From Gammaproteobacteria bacterium (lineage in GTDB: Bacteria; Pseudomonadota; Gammaproteobacteria; Pseudomonadales; Pseudohongiellaceae): a stretch of DNA of 64,000 nucleotides. The notes under the pieces are model-generated. The model had not been told where the DNA came from. It made no database searches and saw nothing but the letters and a program-made list of their open reading frames with translations. Position numbers and translations under genes: made by a program. Where the stretch lies: assembly GCA_008081045.1 (NCBI GenBank), contig VMDC01000015.1, positions 124,001 through 188,000 on the forward strand, given 5' to 3'. Of the stretch, positions 18,467-28,800 are shown in pieces. Position 1 is the stretch's first letter, and the number at the start of each line of letters is the position of its first letter.

Positions 18467-19789
18467 ATGGCAAAACTCACCGCCCTTCGCATGGCTCTGA
18501 TGCCCCCCCTGGTCTTGTTGATCAGTCTGCCGGTCGTACTGCTACTCCTTGCAATTGACTCTGAGCCCTCCTTGACACCCATGCCAGCGCTGTCTCCTTC
18601 TGAATTCAGTCAGCTCGAGGAAATTTTGCTGGAGAACGCACCTGCGTCGACCTCCCGCGCCAGCCAAAAATTAATCACCTTGGATACCGAAGAACTTAAC
18701 CTACTGCTGCGCTACAGCGCACAGTTGCTGACAGCTTCGCATCCATGGGCTGCCCGGATGGAGTTGTCCAATGAACAACTCCACGTAAATGCGAACATCG
18801 GTCTGATTGACTTGCCAACCCGTTTTTTCCTCAATATCGAGAGCACTCTGGGACTCGACCAAGGGCGCTTGAAGCTCCAGCAACTTACGCTGGGCAAACT
18901 GTCGGTGCCAGCGGGCCTGCTCGATCCGTTCCTGCATCTCGTGGTTACAAATCTTATGGTTGCCAATCCGGCCATAACAGGACTGGCAGAACTCACCGAT
19001 CAGGTCAGTAACTTGCAAATTTCACCCGCGGCAGTGAGCTTTGACATTCAGTGGCAGCCGGAGCTGATTGCCGAGCTAAGCAACCAGATTCAGCAACTGT
19101 TCGTGTCTGACGACGACCGCAGACGCATTGCTTACTACCACACCCAGATTAGCAACACTGTCGCAGCCGTTCCGACTGGCATTCGCGCAGTGCCGCTGCA
19201 CACCCTGCTGATTCCGCTGTTCTCCGCGGTCAGGGAAGAAAGCGCCGTGTCCAGCAACCCTGTCGCAGAAAATCGAGCCGCTTTTCAGGCGCTCTCCATT
19301 TACTTAAACGGAGAGGACATCGCTTCCACAACGGGCATTAGCCACGCCCAGGAACTGGCAAACCCAAGACCGGTAGAGGTGCGCCTGCAGCAACGTGAAG
19401 ACCTGGCCCAGCACGTTGCAAGCATCGCCGCCATTTCTTCTGCGGCCGGCGCGGAATTGGCACAACTGCTCTCAACCACCAAGGAAGCCTACGATGCCCG
19501 GTACCGCACGGGCTTCAGTTTTTCTGATTTGACCGCGAATTCTGTCGGGGTCGCTCTGGCAGAATTCGCGACGAAGAGTGACGAATCCGCATTGGAATTT
19601 CAGCGCCGGGTTATTGCCCTTTCAGACGACACCGAATACATGCCTGTCGTGGGAAATAACCGGGATGGCATGACCGAAGCCGCTTTTTCAGATCAGTACC
19701 GAGACCGCAGCAGCACTGAATTTGCACAACGCTTACGTGAAATTCAGACGATGATTGCCGAGCGCCCGTTTTTTGCCAATCAGCAATAA
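18467..19789 (+). CDS. Membrane-anchored protein of unknown function
   Basis: 440 residues; one N-terminal membrane span (LMPPLVLLISLPVVLLLLAI, about 11-30) and a large, probably periplasmic remainder. The first half looks like a beta-structured lipid- or ligand-binding module (VNANIGLIDLPTRFFLNIES, LKLQQLTLGKLSVPAGLL); the second half is mostly helical. No catalytic motif recognised. It is followed 12 nt later by a small DksA-type gene, so the two may be cotranscribed. The ATG follows a weak leader. Confidence 0.75.
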   Translation: MAKLTALRMALMPPLVLLISLPVVLLLLAIDSEPSLTPMPALSPSEFSQLEEILLENAPASTSRASQKLITLDTEELNLLLRYSAQLLTASHPWAARMELSNEQLHVNANIGLIDLPTRFFLNIESTLGLDQGRLKLQQLTLGKLSVPAGLLDPFLHLVVTNLMVANPAITGLAELTDQVSNLQISPAAVSFDIQWQPELIAELSNQIQQLFVSDDDRRRIAYYHTQISNTVAAVPTGIRAVPLHTLLIPLFSAVREESAVSSNPVAENRAAFQALSIYLNGEDIASTTGISHAQELANPRPVEVRLQQREDLAQHVASIAAISSAAGAELAQLLSTTKEAYDARYRTGFSFSDLTANSVGVALAEFATKSDESALEFQRRVIALSDDTEYMPVVGNNRDGMTEAAFSDQYRDRSSTEFAQRLREIQTMIAERPFFANQQ

Positions 19790-19801
19790 GTAGACTATTA
19801 A

Positions 19802-20170
19802 ATGCCGGCCGAAGCAGAACTCACATCAGCACAAGTCAAAGAACTGTTCGACTTATTGTCGAGCAAACGGGAAATGCTTGAATCACAGCTCAGCGAATCT
19901 CGCGACGCCCTGAAACCCGTCGCACTCGATCAAACCCTGCAGGGCAGAGTCTCAAGAATGGATGCAATGCAGCAACAAGGAGTCGCCGCTTCAGCCCATA
20001 AACACACATCGACCACCCTGCAAAAAGTGGCGAGCGCGCTCAAACGCTTTGAGACGCAAGAGTTTGGCTATTGCCGCAAATGCGAGGAACCCATCGGATA
20101 CGGAAGACTTAGGGCGCAGCCTGAATCGGCCCTTTGCCTGAGCTGCCAATCTTCGCTGGACAACCAGTGA
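19802..20170 (+). CDS. Small TraR/DksA-family zinc-finger protein
   Basis: 122 residues. Helical N-terminus, a basic middle, and a C4 zinc finger CRKC...CLSC near the end (YCRKCEEPIGYGRLRAQPES then ALCLSC). Shorter than DksA (compare the full dksA at 24195) and lacking its long acidic-tipped coiled coil, so it is more like TraR/YbiI relatives that bind RNA polymerase's secondary channel. Target not known. Confidence 0.88.
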   Translation: MPAEAELTSAQVKELFDLLSSKREMLESQLSESRDALKPVALDQTLQGRVSRMDAMQQQGVAASAHKHTSTTLQKVASALKRFETQEFGYCRKCEEPIGYGRLRAQPESALCLSCQSSLDNQ

Positions 20171-20258
20171 ATGGGAACTTCCAATACCGGCAATGCTGTT
20201 GTATAAACCGCGGGCAATTTAACCACACAGTACTTTTTTAATCAGAGCCAAAGCCGCT

Positions 20259-21488
20259 ATGCCAAAAAAAGGCTTTTTCACCACGAACCTACATTCTGAT
20301 CGCGAAGACTCTCCGGAGCATGGTGTCCTTCATAAAGCCATCCATCCATCGGTTGCCTACGGTTATGAGGATGCGCGCCATCTGGCCGAGGTGTTTCAGG
20401 GCAAACGTGATGGATACAACTACGGTCGGCAGTTGAATCCCACTGTGACGGCGCTTCAGAAGCGCATCACAAAAATGGAGCACGGCAGAGCCAGCGTTGC
20501 GTTCGCTACCGGAATGGCAGCGATTGCCTCGACGATGCTTACCCTTTTGAAATCGGGGGACCACCTTATCGCAAGCGCCTTTTTGTTCGGCAATACGAAC
20601 AGCTTCCTCAATACCCTGGAACGATTTGGCATTGAGATCAGTTTTGTCGATGCCACTGATGCGTCAAATGTGGCCGCCGCTGTAAAAGACAATACCCGAA
20701 TCGTGTTTGTCGAAACTATCGCGAACCCGGCAACTCAGGTTGCAGACCTTGAAGCCATCGGAAAGCTCTGCAGCAGTCACTCCATCCTGTATGTGGTAGA
20801 TAACACAATGACCTCGCCGCATCTCTTTCTCCCGCGCTCGGTGAACGCGGGTTTATCCGTTAATGCGCTGACCAAATACATCGGGGGGCATGGCAATGCG
20901 CTCGGGGGCATCGTTACGGACACGGGCTGCTTCAACTGGGAAAGCTACCCCAACATCCTCGACACCTATAAATCCGATGATTACTCGATGTGGGGTATCA
21001 CGCAGATCAAGAAAAAAGGGCTGCGAGATATGGGCGGTACGCTCGGTCCAGAAGCAGCTCATCACCTGGCCGTGGGATCTGAAACGCTCCCGCTACGGCT
21101 GGACCGGGCGTGCGACAATGCACTGGCGCTTGCAGAATTTTGTGAATCGCACCCGGGAATTAAAAAAACCTTCTACCCCGGACTCAATTCCCACCCTCAA
21201 CACCAGAGAGCGGCGAATCTGTTCAGGAAATACGGGGCAATTTTCTCAGTAGAACTGGCCGACGAACTGGATTGTTTCGAATTTCTCAACCGCATGAATA
21301 CCGTTGTATCTTCCAGCAATTTGGGAGACAACCGCAGCCTGGGCATTCCCGTTGCACACACCATATTTCACGAAATGGGAGCTGAACGCAGGGCGACGAT
21401 GGGTATTCCTGATTCGATGGTCAGGTTTTCAGTAGGTCTCGAAGAGCTTGAAGACTTGATGCACGATTTTGAAGAGGCCCTCGCCTGA
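20259..21488 (+). CDS. Cystathionine gamma-synthase-family PLP enzyme
   Basis: 409 residues of the Cys/Met metabolism PLP family (fold type I). Visible parts are the cofactor-binding YNYGRQLNPT, FATGMAAIASTML, VVDNTMTSPHLFLP, the Schiff-base lysine in SVNALTKYIGGHGNALGG and a C-terminal MVRFSVGLEELEDL. Catalyses trans-sulfuration, sulfhydrylation or gamma-lyase chemistry on homoserine or cysteine derivatives; substrate cannot be assigned from sequence alone. Its stop overlaps the start of a Rieske protein gene (TGATG), so the two are coupled. Confidence 0.88.
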   Translation: MPKKGFFTTNLHSDREDSPEHGVLHKAIHPSVAYGYEDARHLAEVFQGKRDGYNYGRQLNPTVTALQKRITKMEHGRASVAFATGMAAIASTMLTLLKSGDHLIASAFLFGNTNSFLNTLERFGIEISFVDATDASNVAAAVKDNTRIVFVETIANPATQVADLEAIGKLCSSHSILYVVDNTMTSPHLFLPRSVNAGLSVNALTKYIGGHGNALGGIVTDTGCFNWESYPNILDTYKSDDYSMWGITQIKKKGLRDMGGTLGPEAAHHLAVGSETLPLRLDRACDNALALAEFCESHPGIKKTFYPGLNSHPQHQRAANLFRKYGAIFSVELADELDCFEFLNRMNTVVSSSNLGDNRSLGIPVAHTIFHEMGAERRATMGIPDSMVRFSVGLEELEDLMHDFEEALA

Positions 21489-21832
21489 TGATCACCTTGT
21501 GCAGAACAGAGGAGATCGGGGAAGGCACCTCGAAAGGATTCGAGGTCAATGGCACGTTTCTGTTTGCTGTAAAGAAGGACGAACAGCTGCATCTCTACTA
21601 CAACCGCTGCCCACACCTTGGAACCCCGCTGGAGTGGGAAGAGGATCGATTTCTGGATGACGATGGCGCCCTCATCCGCTGTGCTACCCACGGCGCACTG
21701 TTTGAGATCGGCAATGGACAATGTCTGGTTGGCCCCTGCAAGGGCAAGGCCCTGCATGCCATTGAATTCCAGATCCAGGAAGGCACTGTAATGATTGAAG
21801 AATCGAGCCTGAAGCAGCCAATGGCCTTCTAG
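21488..21832 (+). CDS. Rieske-type [2Fe-2S] protein
   Basis: 114 residues, soluble, no signal peptide. The cluster ligands fit the Rieske pattern: C41-P-H43 in CPHLGTPLEW and C65/H68 in CATHGALF, 21 residues between the pairs. Likely a Rieske ferredoxin that passes electrons or senses redox state. Translationally coupled to the preceding PLP-enzyme gene, an unusual pairing whose meaning is unclear. Ends 11 nt before the convergent sfsA. Confidence 0.9.
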   Translation: MITLCRTEEIGEGTSKGFEVNGTFLFAVKKDEQLHLYYNRCPHLGTPLEWEEDRFLDDDGALIRCATHGALFEIGNGQCLVGPCKGKALHAIEFQIQEGTVMIEESSLKQPMAF

Positions 21833-21842
21833 CCCGGCAAGC

Positions 21843-22568
21843 TCAATTCTCTAAAATGACCGGCAGAGCCCTATCAAGCTCGACCTGCGATAACTCCAGT
21901 TCAAAGCGGGCCGCATAAGCCAGGATCTCGACACCCTCTGCCGCCCCCTTTCGCAGTAGCGCGCCATAAACCGGATCTATCTGATCTGCCGGCATGAGTC
22001 TCTCGATGCCTGAATGCTGGACACAGAACAACAACACGGCGCGATATCCGAGTTGACGTACCAGCATGAGCTCTTCAAGGTGCTTCTGACCCCGGACCGT
22101 CACCGCATCCGGAAACAGACCTACCCCATCCTGTGACAGCAAGCTGACGTTTTTCACCTCGACATAACAATCCGGTAACTCGTTTTCATGCTCAGACAAA
22201 TAAAAATCGATTCGACTGTTCTGATCACCGTAGCGCATCTCGCTTATCAGTTTTCCGTATCCGGACAAACCTGCAATCCGGCCAGACAGAATCGCTTCGC
22301 GGGCCAACTGGTTGGATAGCCCCGTGTGGATGCCAATGATGTTTTGTTGAGTATCCTCGGTGAAATACCAGGTACACGGGTATTTTCTTTTTGGATTCCC
22401 GGAGTCCGAGTACCAGACCCGATTACCCGGATACAGGCAGTTTTTCATTGAACCCGTGTTCGGGCAATGCAGCGTGATCGAAGACGTATCAGGCAATTCA
22501 ACGTCAGCGAGAAACCTTTTATAGCGCTTGATCAGCCGGGCAGGCTGTAGAGGCGGCTCGATAATCAC
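21843..22568 (-). CDS. sfsA: SfsA family protein
   Basis: 241 residues matching sugar fermentation stimulation protein A throughout: an OB-like N-terminus ([14 protein letters not shown]), [12 protein letters not shown], and the nuclease-like C-terminal half with [10 protein letters not shown] and [10 protein letters not shown], whose D/E-x-K residues resemble a PD-(D/E)XK site. Proposed roles are DNA binding or nuclease; the function is unsettled. Overlaps the upstream aminotransferase gene by 4 nt (ATGA), so it is cotranscribed with it, a common pairing. Confidence 0.93.
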   Translation of the reverse strand: MIIEPPLQPARLIKRYKRFLADVELPDTSSITLHCPNTGSMKNCLYPGNRVWYSDSGNPKRKYPCTWYFTEDTQQNIIGIHTGLSNQLAREAILSGRIAGLSGYGKLISEMRYGDQNSRIDFYLSEHENELPDCYVEVKNVSLLSQDGVGLFPDAVTVRGQKHLEELMLVRQLGYRAVLLFCVQHSGIERLMPADQIDPVYGALLRKGAAEGVEILAYAARFELELSQVELDRALPVILEN

Positions 22569-23731
22569 CCCTGCAAGGCCCGACGCAGGCGCTCAACGCC
22601 CAGCGCCAGATCATCCATGCTGGTCGTAAAAGCAAATCGAACGAATTGCCGCGCCTTGAAGTCGCCGAAATCGGTACCCGGCGTTATTGCAACGCCATGG
22701 TTTTCCAGCATGTCATGGCAAAACTGCTCTGAATTCTCGGAAAAAGCGGAAATGTCAGCATAAACGTAAAAGGCACCCTGCACTTCTTCCGCGAGGACGA
22801 ATCCGATCTCCCGAAGCGAGGCACAGAGAAAATCGCGGCGCTCGCGAAAGTTCTGTCGTCTTTGCTCCAGGATCAGGCGGGTTGCCTCCGTAAATCCGGC
22901 AAGTGCTGCGTGCTGTGCGATGGAGGAAGGAGAAATATAAAAATTCTGAGCAAGTATGCTGGCCTTGTCGACGGCATAGTCTGGTACAACAATCCAACCC
23001 AGCCGCCAGCCGGTCATGCCAAAATATTTGGAAAAGCTGTTTACCACAAAAGCCGAGTCGTCGATCTCCAGCACGCTGGGCAGGTCATCAACGTAGTGAA
23101 GGCCGTGATAGATCTCATCAACCAGAAGATGAAACGATTTATCCGTGCACCAGCTGCTGATATCGGTCAGAGCCTTGCGATCGAGGACCGATCCTGTGGG
23201 GTTGCTCGGAGATGCCAACCAGACTCCACAGGTGTTCGAATCCGCAGCGCCTTCGAGCTGCTGCACCGTTGGCTGAAAATTTTGCGACCTGTCAACAGGA
23301 ACCAACTGAGGACTGGCATTCATCAACTGGATAAAATTTCGCACACAGGGATAAGCAGGGTCAGTAATCAGCACCCCGTCACCGTCCCCGACAAGAAGAT
23401 TGGCCAAGAGGCTCAGGCCGCCACTGGCACCGGGCGTGACAAGAATCCTTTCTTTGTCCACCGTGACGCCATAACGCTCCAAATAATGACCCGCCAGAGC
23501 GTGCCTGAGCTCATCGATACCCACCGCTGCCGTGTAGTGCGTAAAGCCGTCGTCGAGTGCGTTTTTCGCCGCCTCGATAATCGGGGTTGCCGTATTAAAA
23601 TCTGGCTCCCCAACCTCCATGTGAACTATTTTCCTGCCCTCGGCCTCCAGCGCTGCCGCGCGATGCATGACAGTCATGACCCGAAATGGATTGATTTTCT
23701 CCAGTTCCTTGAACTTGGCGGGCTGATACAT
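22565..23731 (-). CDS. Class I/II pyridoxal-phosphate aminotransferase
   Basis: 388 residues from the ATG at 23731, fold type I. Visible are [27 protein letters not shown], the [11 protein letters not shown] asparagine loop, [11 protein letters not shown], the PLP lysine in [17 protein letters not shown] and a C-terminal [15 protein letters not shown]. Amino donor and acceptor cannot be assigned. Start uncertain: a GTG at 23749 or a longer reading from 23812 are also open, but 23731 matches family N-termini best. Coupled to sfsA. Confidence 0.88.
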   Translation of the reverse strand: MYQPAKFKELEKINPFRVMTVMHRAAALEAEGRKIVHMEVGEPDFNTATPIIEAAKNALDDGFTHYTAAVGIDELRHALAGHYLERYGVTVDKERILVTPGASGGLSLLANLLVGDGDGVLITDPAYPCVRNFIQLMNASPQLVPVDRSQNFQPTVQQLEGAADSNTCGVWLASPSNPTGSVLDRKALTDISSWCTDKSFHLLVDEIYHGLHYVDDLPSVLEIDDSAFVVNSFSKYFGMTGWRLGWIVVPDYAVDKASILAQNFYISPSSIAQHAALAGFTEATRLILEQRRQNFRERRDFLCASLREIGFVLAEEVQGAFYVYADISAFSENSEQFCHDMLENHGVAITPGTDFGDFKARQFVRFAFTTSMDDLALGVERLRRALQG

Positions 23732-24194
23732 ATCCGGTGTTAGGTTCACAATGTTTCTTTGCCGAAATAACCAGTTAAACTGCGTTGTCACTGCGAGGCA
23801 GGGTGAATGCAATTGGTGTGGCGTGGATTATAGAGTAAAGCATTCATATCAAGTAGGTGGCACGCTGAAAAAGCCCGCAGAATGGCGACTTATCCCGTTT
23901 AGTCCCTGCAGGTTTCTGCGACCAGTTGAAGGGGGATTTTTTTATAGCATCACCCTAAATAATCTGGTAGTTTACGCAGCTTTCTGAAATTTGGGGCATC
24001 CCTGCGGCACACTTTCCTGCAAAGGACACTGGTGACTCGAGGATGCAACTCGAGCCGGCTGAGACGGAAAATCGCGACAAGTCTTCCCCTCCCGGCTTGA
24101 TCTGATGCAGATCAGACATGGGCAAACAGGCCCCGTTTTACAAGACTTCCAATCAGTTACCTCAAGCGGAAGAATCCGCGAAGCGACGGAGATT
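23732..24194 (+). other. Gene-free leader region upstream of dksA
   Basis: 463 bases between the divergent aminotransferase gene and dksA. No convincing gene. It holds small inverted repeats, for example TCTGAT-GCAG-ATCAGA (about 24101-24116) and CTCGAG repeated on either side of GATGCAA (about 24036-24054), plus a T-rich stretch near 23937. Promoters in both directions presumably lie here, but I could not fix a -10/-35 pair with confidence. Confidence 0.5.
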
Positions 24195-24638
24195 ATGACC
24201 GGTACTCGAAGCTCCAACTCACAACCCGTGTTGAAAAATTTCGTTCCGTACAAGCCAAAAAAAGGCGAGGAGTACATGAACGAGAAGCAGCGTGAGCATT
24301 TCAAGCAGATATTACTTGATTGGCGCGAGCAGCTCATGCAAGAGGTCGACAGAACCGTGCACCACATGCAGGATGATGCCGCAAATTACCCTGATCCGGC
24401 AGACCGCGCGACCCAGGAAGAAGAATTTAGCCTTGAGTTGCGAACCCGGGATCGGGAGAGAAAGCTGATCAAGAAAATCGACAACACCATAGAAGCCATC
24501 GTTCAGGACGACTATGGGTTCTGCGAATCTTGCGGCATCGAAATTGGCATTCGTCGGCTTGAGGCCCGTCCTACAGCCGATAAATGCATTGACTGTAAAA
24601 CACTGGACGAAATCAAAGAGAAACAGTTGGGTAGTTAA
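24195..24638 (+). CDS. dksA: RNA polymerase-binding transcription factor DksA
   Basis: 147 residues, close to E. coli DksA (151). Acts in the secondary channel of RNA polymerase with ppGpp. Conserved parts: KPGEEYMNE-like [13 protein letters not shown], the coiled-coil tip region [17 protein letters not shown], and the zinc finger CESCG...CIDC near the end. The longer reading from 24105 adds 30 unrelated residues; ATG 24195 with GGAG just upstream fits the family. Followed by gluQ, as in pseudomonads and enterobacteria. Confidence 0.95.
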   Translation: MTGTRSSNSQPVLKNFVPYKPKKGEEYMNEKQREHFKQILLDWREQLMQEVDRTVHHMQDDAANYPDPADRATQEEEFSLELRTRDRERKLIKKIDNTIEAIVQDDYGFCESCGIEIGIRRLEARPTADKCIDCKTLDEIKEKQLGS

Positions 24639-24736
24639 CGCCCGGAGCGTCGACCATCTGGACATAACCTCCCCAATTCGGCTCTCTCTCCGTACACTGA
24701 CGCGGCTCCTTGCACCAAGCGGGCCGCGGCGCCTCG

Positions 24737-25630
24737 ATGGATCAGAGATCAGTGATCAATCACCGATACGTCGGGCGTTTCGCCCCCTCACCGACAGGCC
24801 CACTGCACTTTGGCTCTCTGGTAACCGCGCTGGCCAGTTATCTCGATGCCAGGGCACATGGTGGTAAGTGGCTGGTTCGCGTTGAAGATCTTGACCCGCC
24901 AAGGGAAATCACAGGATCATCGACGCTCATTCTAGAGCAATTGCGAGCCCTTGGGATGGACTGGGACGGGGACGTCCTGTATCAGAGCACACGCTTAAGC
25001 GCCTATGAAAGCATTCTAGAACAGCTTGAAGACCAGAAAATTTGCTTTCGCTGCGATTGCAGCCGGCAGCGTGTCAGCGGCTTGGAAGGCATCTACGACG
25101 GCCGCTGTCGTAGCAGGGGGCTCACCTCCGCCCAGGGGCTAGCCATCAGGCTAAAAATCAGACCGGAAACTGTCCGTTTCACCGACACGATTCAGGGTGA
25201 CTACGCCCAGAATCTGGAGCACGAAGTTGGCGATTTCATTCTTCGGAGAAAGGACGGTCTATTCGCCTATCAACTGGCGGTGGTTGCTGATGACGCCGAG
25301 CAGGGAATCACCCACATTGTGAGAGGTTACGACTTACTGAGCTCAACCCCGAGACAGATTTATTTGCAGCAGCTACTCGGCTTGCCAACACCCAGCTACG
25401 CGCACATCCCAATCATTGTTAATGCACTCGGACAAAAACTCAGCAAGCAGCATTTTGCCGAGCCAATCGACCTCAAAAACGCCTCTTCATTACTGTTCTC
25501 TGCGTTGCAGTTTCTTGGCATGACACCTCCGCCCTCCCTGACTGGAGCCGTTCCTGTCTCTCTGGTGACATGGGGCGCCGAGCACTGGGATATACAGCGC
25601 GTGCCCAAGTTGGCTAAGATGACCCAATAG
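24737..25630 (+). CDS. gluQ: Glutamyl-Q tRNA(Asp) synthetase
   Basis: Glutamylates the queuosine base of tRNA-Asp. A GluRS catalytic-domain paralog of 297 residues that lacks the anticodon-binding C-terminus. The HIGH-type motif is APSPTGPLHFGSL, a zinc site is CFRCDCS...RCRS, and the KMSKS-type motif reads QKLSKQHF. A TTG at 24710 would add nine residues; ATG 24737 is preferred. The dksA-gluQ pair is conserved. Its stop is 20 nt before the small cbrX ORF. Confidence 0.94.
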   Translation: MDQRSVINHRYVGRFAPSPTGPLHFGSLVTALASYLDARAHGGKWLVRVEDLDPPREITGSSTLILEQLRALGMDWDGDVLYQSTRLSAYESILEQLEDQKICFRCDCSRQRVSGLEGIYDGRCRSRGLTSAQGLAIRLKIRPETVRFTDTIQGDYAQNLEHEVGDFILRRKDGLFAYQLAVVADDAEQGITHIVRGYDLLSSTPRQIYLQQLLGLPTPSYAHIPIIVNALGQKLSKQHFAEPIDLKNASSLLFSALQFLGMTPPPSLTGAVPVSLVTWGAEHWDIQRVPKLAKMTQ

Positions 25631-25650
25631 TCGGTCGCCGAGAAGAACCC

Positions 25651-25827
25651 GTGTACATACCACGCACTATACTGATTCTTATCGTAGTCATTTACCTGCT
25701 ATTTCTCGTTAGCGTTGACTGGATCAACCAGCCCTCCGGGGCCTGGTACCGGCCGTTTTTCCTCGGCCTGCTCATTATTCTCGTAGCAAGCTGGGCTCAC
25801 AGAGGCAGGGACAGCGATGAGCCTTGA
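25651..25827 (+). CDS. cbrX: CbrX-like small membrane protein
   Basis: 58-residue ORF from a GTG start, with AGAAG about 6 nt upstream. Two hydrophobic spans (TILILIVVIYLLFLVSV and FFLGLLIILVASW) separated by DWINQPSGAWYRP, ending in a charged tail. It overlaps the cbrA start by 11 nt. In pseudomonads a hydrophobic ORF of this size and place, cbrX, precedes and is coupled to cbrA. Same-sized, same-placed, same hydropathy; residue identity was not checked. Function unknown; may tune cbrA translation. Confidence 0.75.
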   Translation: MYIPRTILILIVVIYLLFLVSVDWINQPSGAWYRPFFLGLLIILVASWAHRGRDSDEP

Positions 25828-28738
25828 TCTGAGCACCCTGTTCATTCTGGGAAGCAGCTACCTGCTGCTGCTTTTTGGTGTTGCCTACATCACAGATCGT
25901 GGCTGGATTCCCACTTCTATCGTACAGTCGCCGGTTGTATATGTGCTGGCTCTGGGTGTGTTCGCAAGCATCTGGGCGTATTACACGTCAATTGGTAATG
26001 CACTTGAAAGCGGTTATGGATATCTGGCCAACTCCATCGGCATTTCCCTTGCTTTTTTGTTTTCGCCCCTGCTCTTAAAACCTCTCCTGGAGCTGTCGCG
26101 AACCTACCAATTGAGTTCCCTTGCCGACCTGGTGGCTTTCAGGTACCAGTCACCCTGGGCAGGAACCGTGGCCACCATCGTGATTTTGGTCGGGGTCACG
26201 CCCCTGCTTGCCTTGCAGATCCGTGCTGTGGCCGATACGGCAAATCTTCTGACGGAAGAATCCAGCGAAGTCCTCGTGGCCGCAGGCTTCTGCGTCCTGA
26301 TCACCTTATTCGCGATTCTGTTCGGCACGTCCCGCCGCGCCGGTCGCACCCGCCACGATGGTCTGGTTATGGCTATCGCCTTCGAATCTTTGGCCAAACT
26401 TGCGGCCTACCTCGCGGTGGGGGTGTTCGCAGTCTACGGGGCTTTTGGAGGACTCGACGGAATCGACCTGTGGCTTCAGTCCCGACCGGATCTGGTTTCG
26501 GGACTGAAGGAAACAGATTATTTCAGCTCATTCCATGTTTCAGCGCTGTTGTTTTTTACTGCCGCCGTTGCCATGCCCCACATGTTCTACATGACTTTCA
26601 ACGAAAGTAACGGACAGGCCTCTCTGACCTTTGCCAGCTGGGCATTACCTCTCTACTTTCTTTTAATCAGCCTCCCCGTTCTGCCAATTCTGTGGGCCGG
26701 CATTCAGTCCGGAAGCGACGTGCAGGTAGAATATTTCCCGGTGATCATCGGCGCTGCCTATGACTATCCGATGCTGACGCTCGTTGGCTATCTGGGCGGG
26801 CTCTCTGCCGCCAGCGGCCTGATTATCGTCATCACTCTGGCATTGTCGAATATGTGCCTGAACCACCTGATTCTGCCCGTCACCCAACCATCGGCGAAAC
26901 AGGATATTTACAGATGGCTGGCTTGGCACCGGCGGGTACTCACGACAGCACTCATATGGGCTGGCTTCCTGGTGCACTACCTGTCTGAAAACACCACCAG
27001 TGTCCAGGCGATAGGTACCGTAGCCTTCTCAGCCGGCCTGCAATTCCTGCCCGGCATAGTCGCCATTTTGTATTGGCCTCAGGGCAACAAAAAGGGGTTT
27101 CTGGCTGGCCTGCTGAGCGGCGTTGCCATCTGGCTCGGATTTCTACTGATTCCCCTTTTCGGCGATGATCCGACGATTACTCTGACGTCCATTAACTGGA
27201 GCAGCATCGCTGCACTGTCCCTGATGGTCAACGCAGCACTCTTCATCGGAATTTCCCTGACCACTACCACGACAGATAAAGAAAGGAATTCTGCTGATAT
27301 CTGCGCCCTCGACACCATCCGTCGCCGAATCCGCAGCGGACTGGTCGCAAAATCTCCCGAGGAGTTCGTGCGATCCCTGAGCAAACCGCTTGGTCAGGAA
27401 GCCGCTAACCGGGAAGTCAATCAAGCACTGAAAGATCTCAAAATTCGTTACGACGACAATCGTCCCTCGTCGCTTCGCTTGCTGCGTGGGCGCCTCGAAG
27501 CAAATCTTTCCGGGCTGCTAGGTCCCTCTATAGCTGGGGACATCATCGACAGCTACCTGCCCTTTAGCATCGTCGCCAGACACGGCAGCACAGACCTTAA
27601 TGTCATTGAGAGCAGAATCGAGTCTTACCGCAGTAATTTATCGGGCATGGCTGCTGATCTGGACAATCTTCGGCGATATCACAGGCAGGTTTTACTGGAA
27701 CTTCCCCTCGGAGTTTGCTCACTGAGCACCGAAGACGAGATTGTCATGTGGAATCAGGCGTTGACGGAGATAACCGGAATTGATGCCGGTGAAGCCGTCG
27801 GATCGCAGCTACAGGATCTGCCAAATCCCTGGTACGAGCTTCTCCATCAGTTCCTCAGAGAGGATGAGCACCATACCTATAAGAATAATTTTCAGCTCAA
27901 TGGCCAGAAAAAATCTGTCAATCTGCATAAAGCTTACATCGATCAGTCAGATCCCAGAGAACTGAATCATGAAGGGGTTATCCTGCTCATCGAAGACATT
28001 TCCGAAACTGAGATACTCGAGGCAGGCCTGACCCATAGCGAGCGTCTGGCTTCAATTGGCAGGCTTGCTGCTGGGGTAGCCCATGAAATAGGAAACCCGA
28101 TCACTGGCATTGCCTGCCTCGCTCAAACCATCCGGGATGAATATCAAGGCAAGGAACTGGGACAGCTTGCAACCCAGATCATTGAACAAACCGACCGGAC
28201 GTCAAAGATTCTTCAGTCACTGGTAAACTTTGCGCATGCGGGCGCGAGTTTGGGAAGCTATGAGAAGCAAGTCGTCAATGTACGCCAGTGCATGCAGGAA
28301 ACCTTGACCTTGATCTCTCTTGACAAAAAGAGCAAGGAAATCCGGATCAGCACGCAATGCGATGAAAGCCTGAATATTCTCGGTGACGCGCAAAAACTGC
28401 TGCAGGTTATGGTGAACCTTGTGAACAACGCACGCGATGCCAGCGCGGCAGGCAGCGAAGTGCTGATGGCAGCCCATCAAGCTGACGATCAGATTAAGAT
28501 CACCGTTACCGACAATGGTATAGGCATCCCCGAAGCAATCAGGGACCGGGTTTTCGATCCATTCTTCACTACCAAAGAAGCCGGCGAAGGCACTGGACTC
28601 GGACTTTCCATGGTATTCAGCATAGTTGAGGATTTGGGCGGAGATATTGATATACTGAGCCCGTGTAATAAAAATCATGGCACCGGCACTCAGGTCATAC
28701 TGACCTTTTCCGGATATTTTGGCGCCTCTGAAGCATGA
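25817..28738 (+). CDS. cbrA: Sensor histidine kinase CbrA with SSS-transporter domain
   Basis: 973 residues. Residues about 1-490 are a sodium:solute symporter-like membrane domain with roughly 13 spans; then a linker (about 500-600), a PAS domain ([18 protein letters not shown]) and the kinase core. The phosphorylated histidine is H756 in [17 protein letters not shown]-site motifs are [16 protein letters not shown] and [16 protein letters not shown]. In Pseudomonas CbrA senses carbon/nitrogen balance, transports histidine and phosphorylates CbrB. Downstream by 62 nt is its partner, and the local order dksA-gluQ-cbrX-cbrA-cbrB supports orthology. Confidence 0.92.
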   Translation: MSLDLSTLFILGSSYLLLLFGVAYITDRGWIPTSIVQSPVVYVLALGVFASIWAYYTSIGNALESGYGYLANSIGISLAFLFSPLLLKPLLELSRTYQLSSLADLVAFRYQSPWAGTVATIVILVGVTPLLALQIRAVADTANLLTEESSEVLVAAGFCVLITLFAILFGTSRRAGRTRHDGLVMAIAFESLAKLAAYLAVGVFAVYGAFGGLDGIDLWLQSRPDLVSGLKETDYFSSFHVSALLFFTAAVAMPHMFYMTFNESNGQASLTFASWALPLYFLLISLPVLPILWAGIQSGSDVQVEYFPVIIGAAYDYPMLTLVGYLGGLSAASGLIIVITLALSNMCLNHLILPVTQPSAKQDIYRWLAWHRRVLTTALIWAGFLVHYLSENTTSVQAIGTVAFSAGLQFLPGIVAILYWPQGNKKGFLAGLLSGVAIWLGFLLIPLFGDDPTITLTSINWSSIAALSLMVNAALFIGISLTTTTTDKERNSADICALDTIRRRIRSGLVAKSPEEFVRSLSKPLGQEAANREVNQALKDLKIRYDDNRPSSLRLLRGRLEANLSGLLGPSIAGDIIDSYLPFSIVARHGSTDLNVIESRIESYRSNLSGMAADLDNLRRYHRQVLLELPLGVCSLSTEDEIVMWNQALTEITGIDAGEAVGSQLQDLPNPWYELLHQFLREDEHHTYKNNFQLNGQKKSVNLHKAYIDQSDPRELNHEGVILLIEDISETEILEAGLTHSERLASIGRLAAGVAHEIGNPITGIACLAQTIRDEYQGKELGQLATQIIEQTDRTSKILQSLVNFAHAGASLGSYEKQVVNVRQCMQETLTLISLDKKSKEIRISTQCDESLNILGDAQKLLQVMVNLVNNARDASAAGSEVLMAAHQADDQIKITVTDNGIGIPEAIRDRVFDPFFTTKEAGEGTGLGLSMVFSIVEDLGGDIDILSPCNKNHGTGTQVILTFSGYFGASEA

Positions 28739-28800
28739 AGCCTCTGTAGCATGAAATAGGCGCCGCGCTCAGGTTTTGGGTTAATTGAACACTAATAAAG

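Noticed and set aside
22862-23743. Long (293-codon) plus-strand ORF
   Set aside because: Lies wholly antisense to the aminotransferase, which has full family motifs; the ORF has none.
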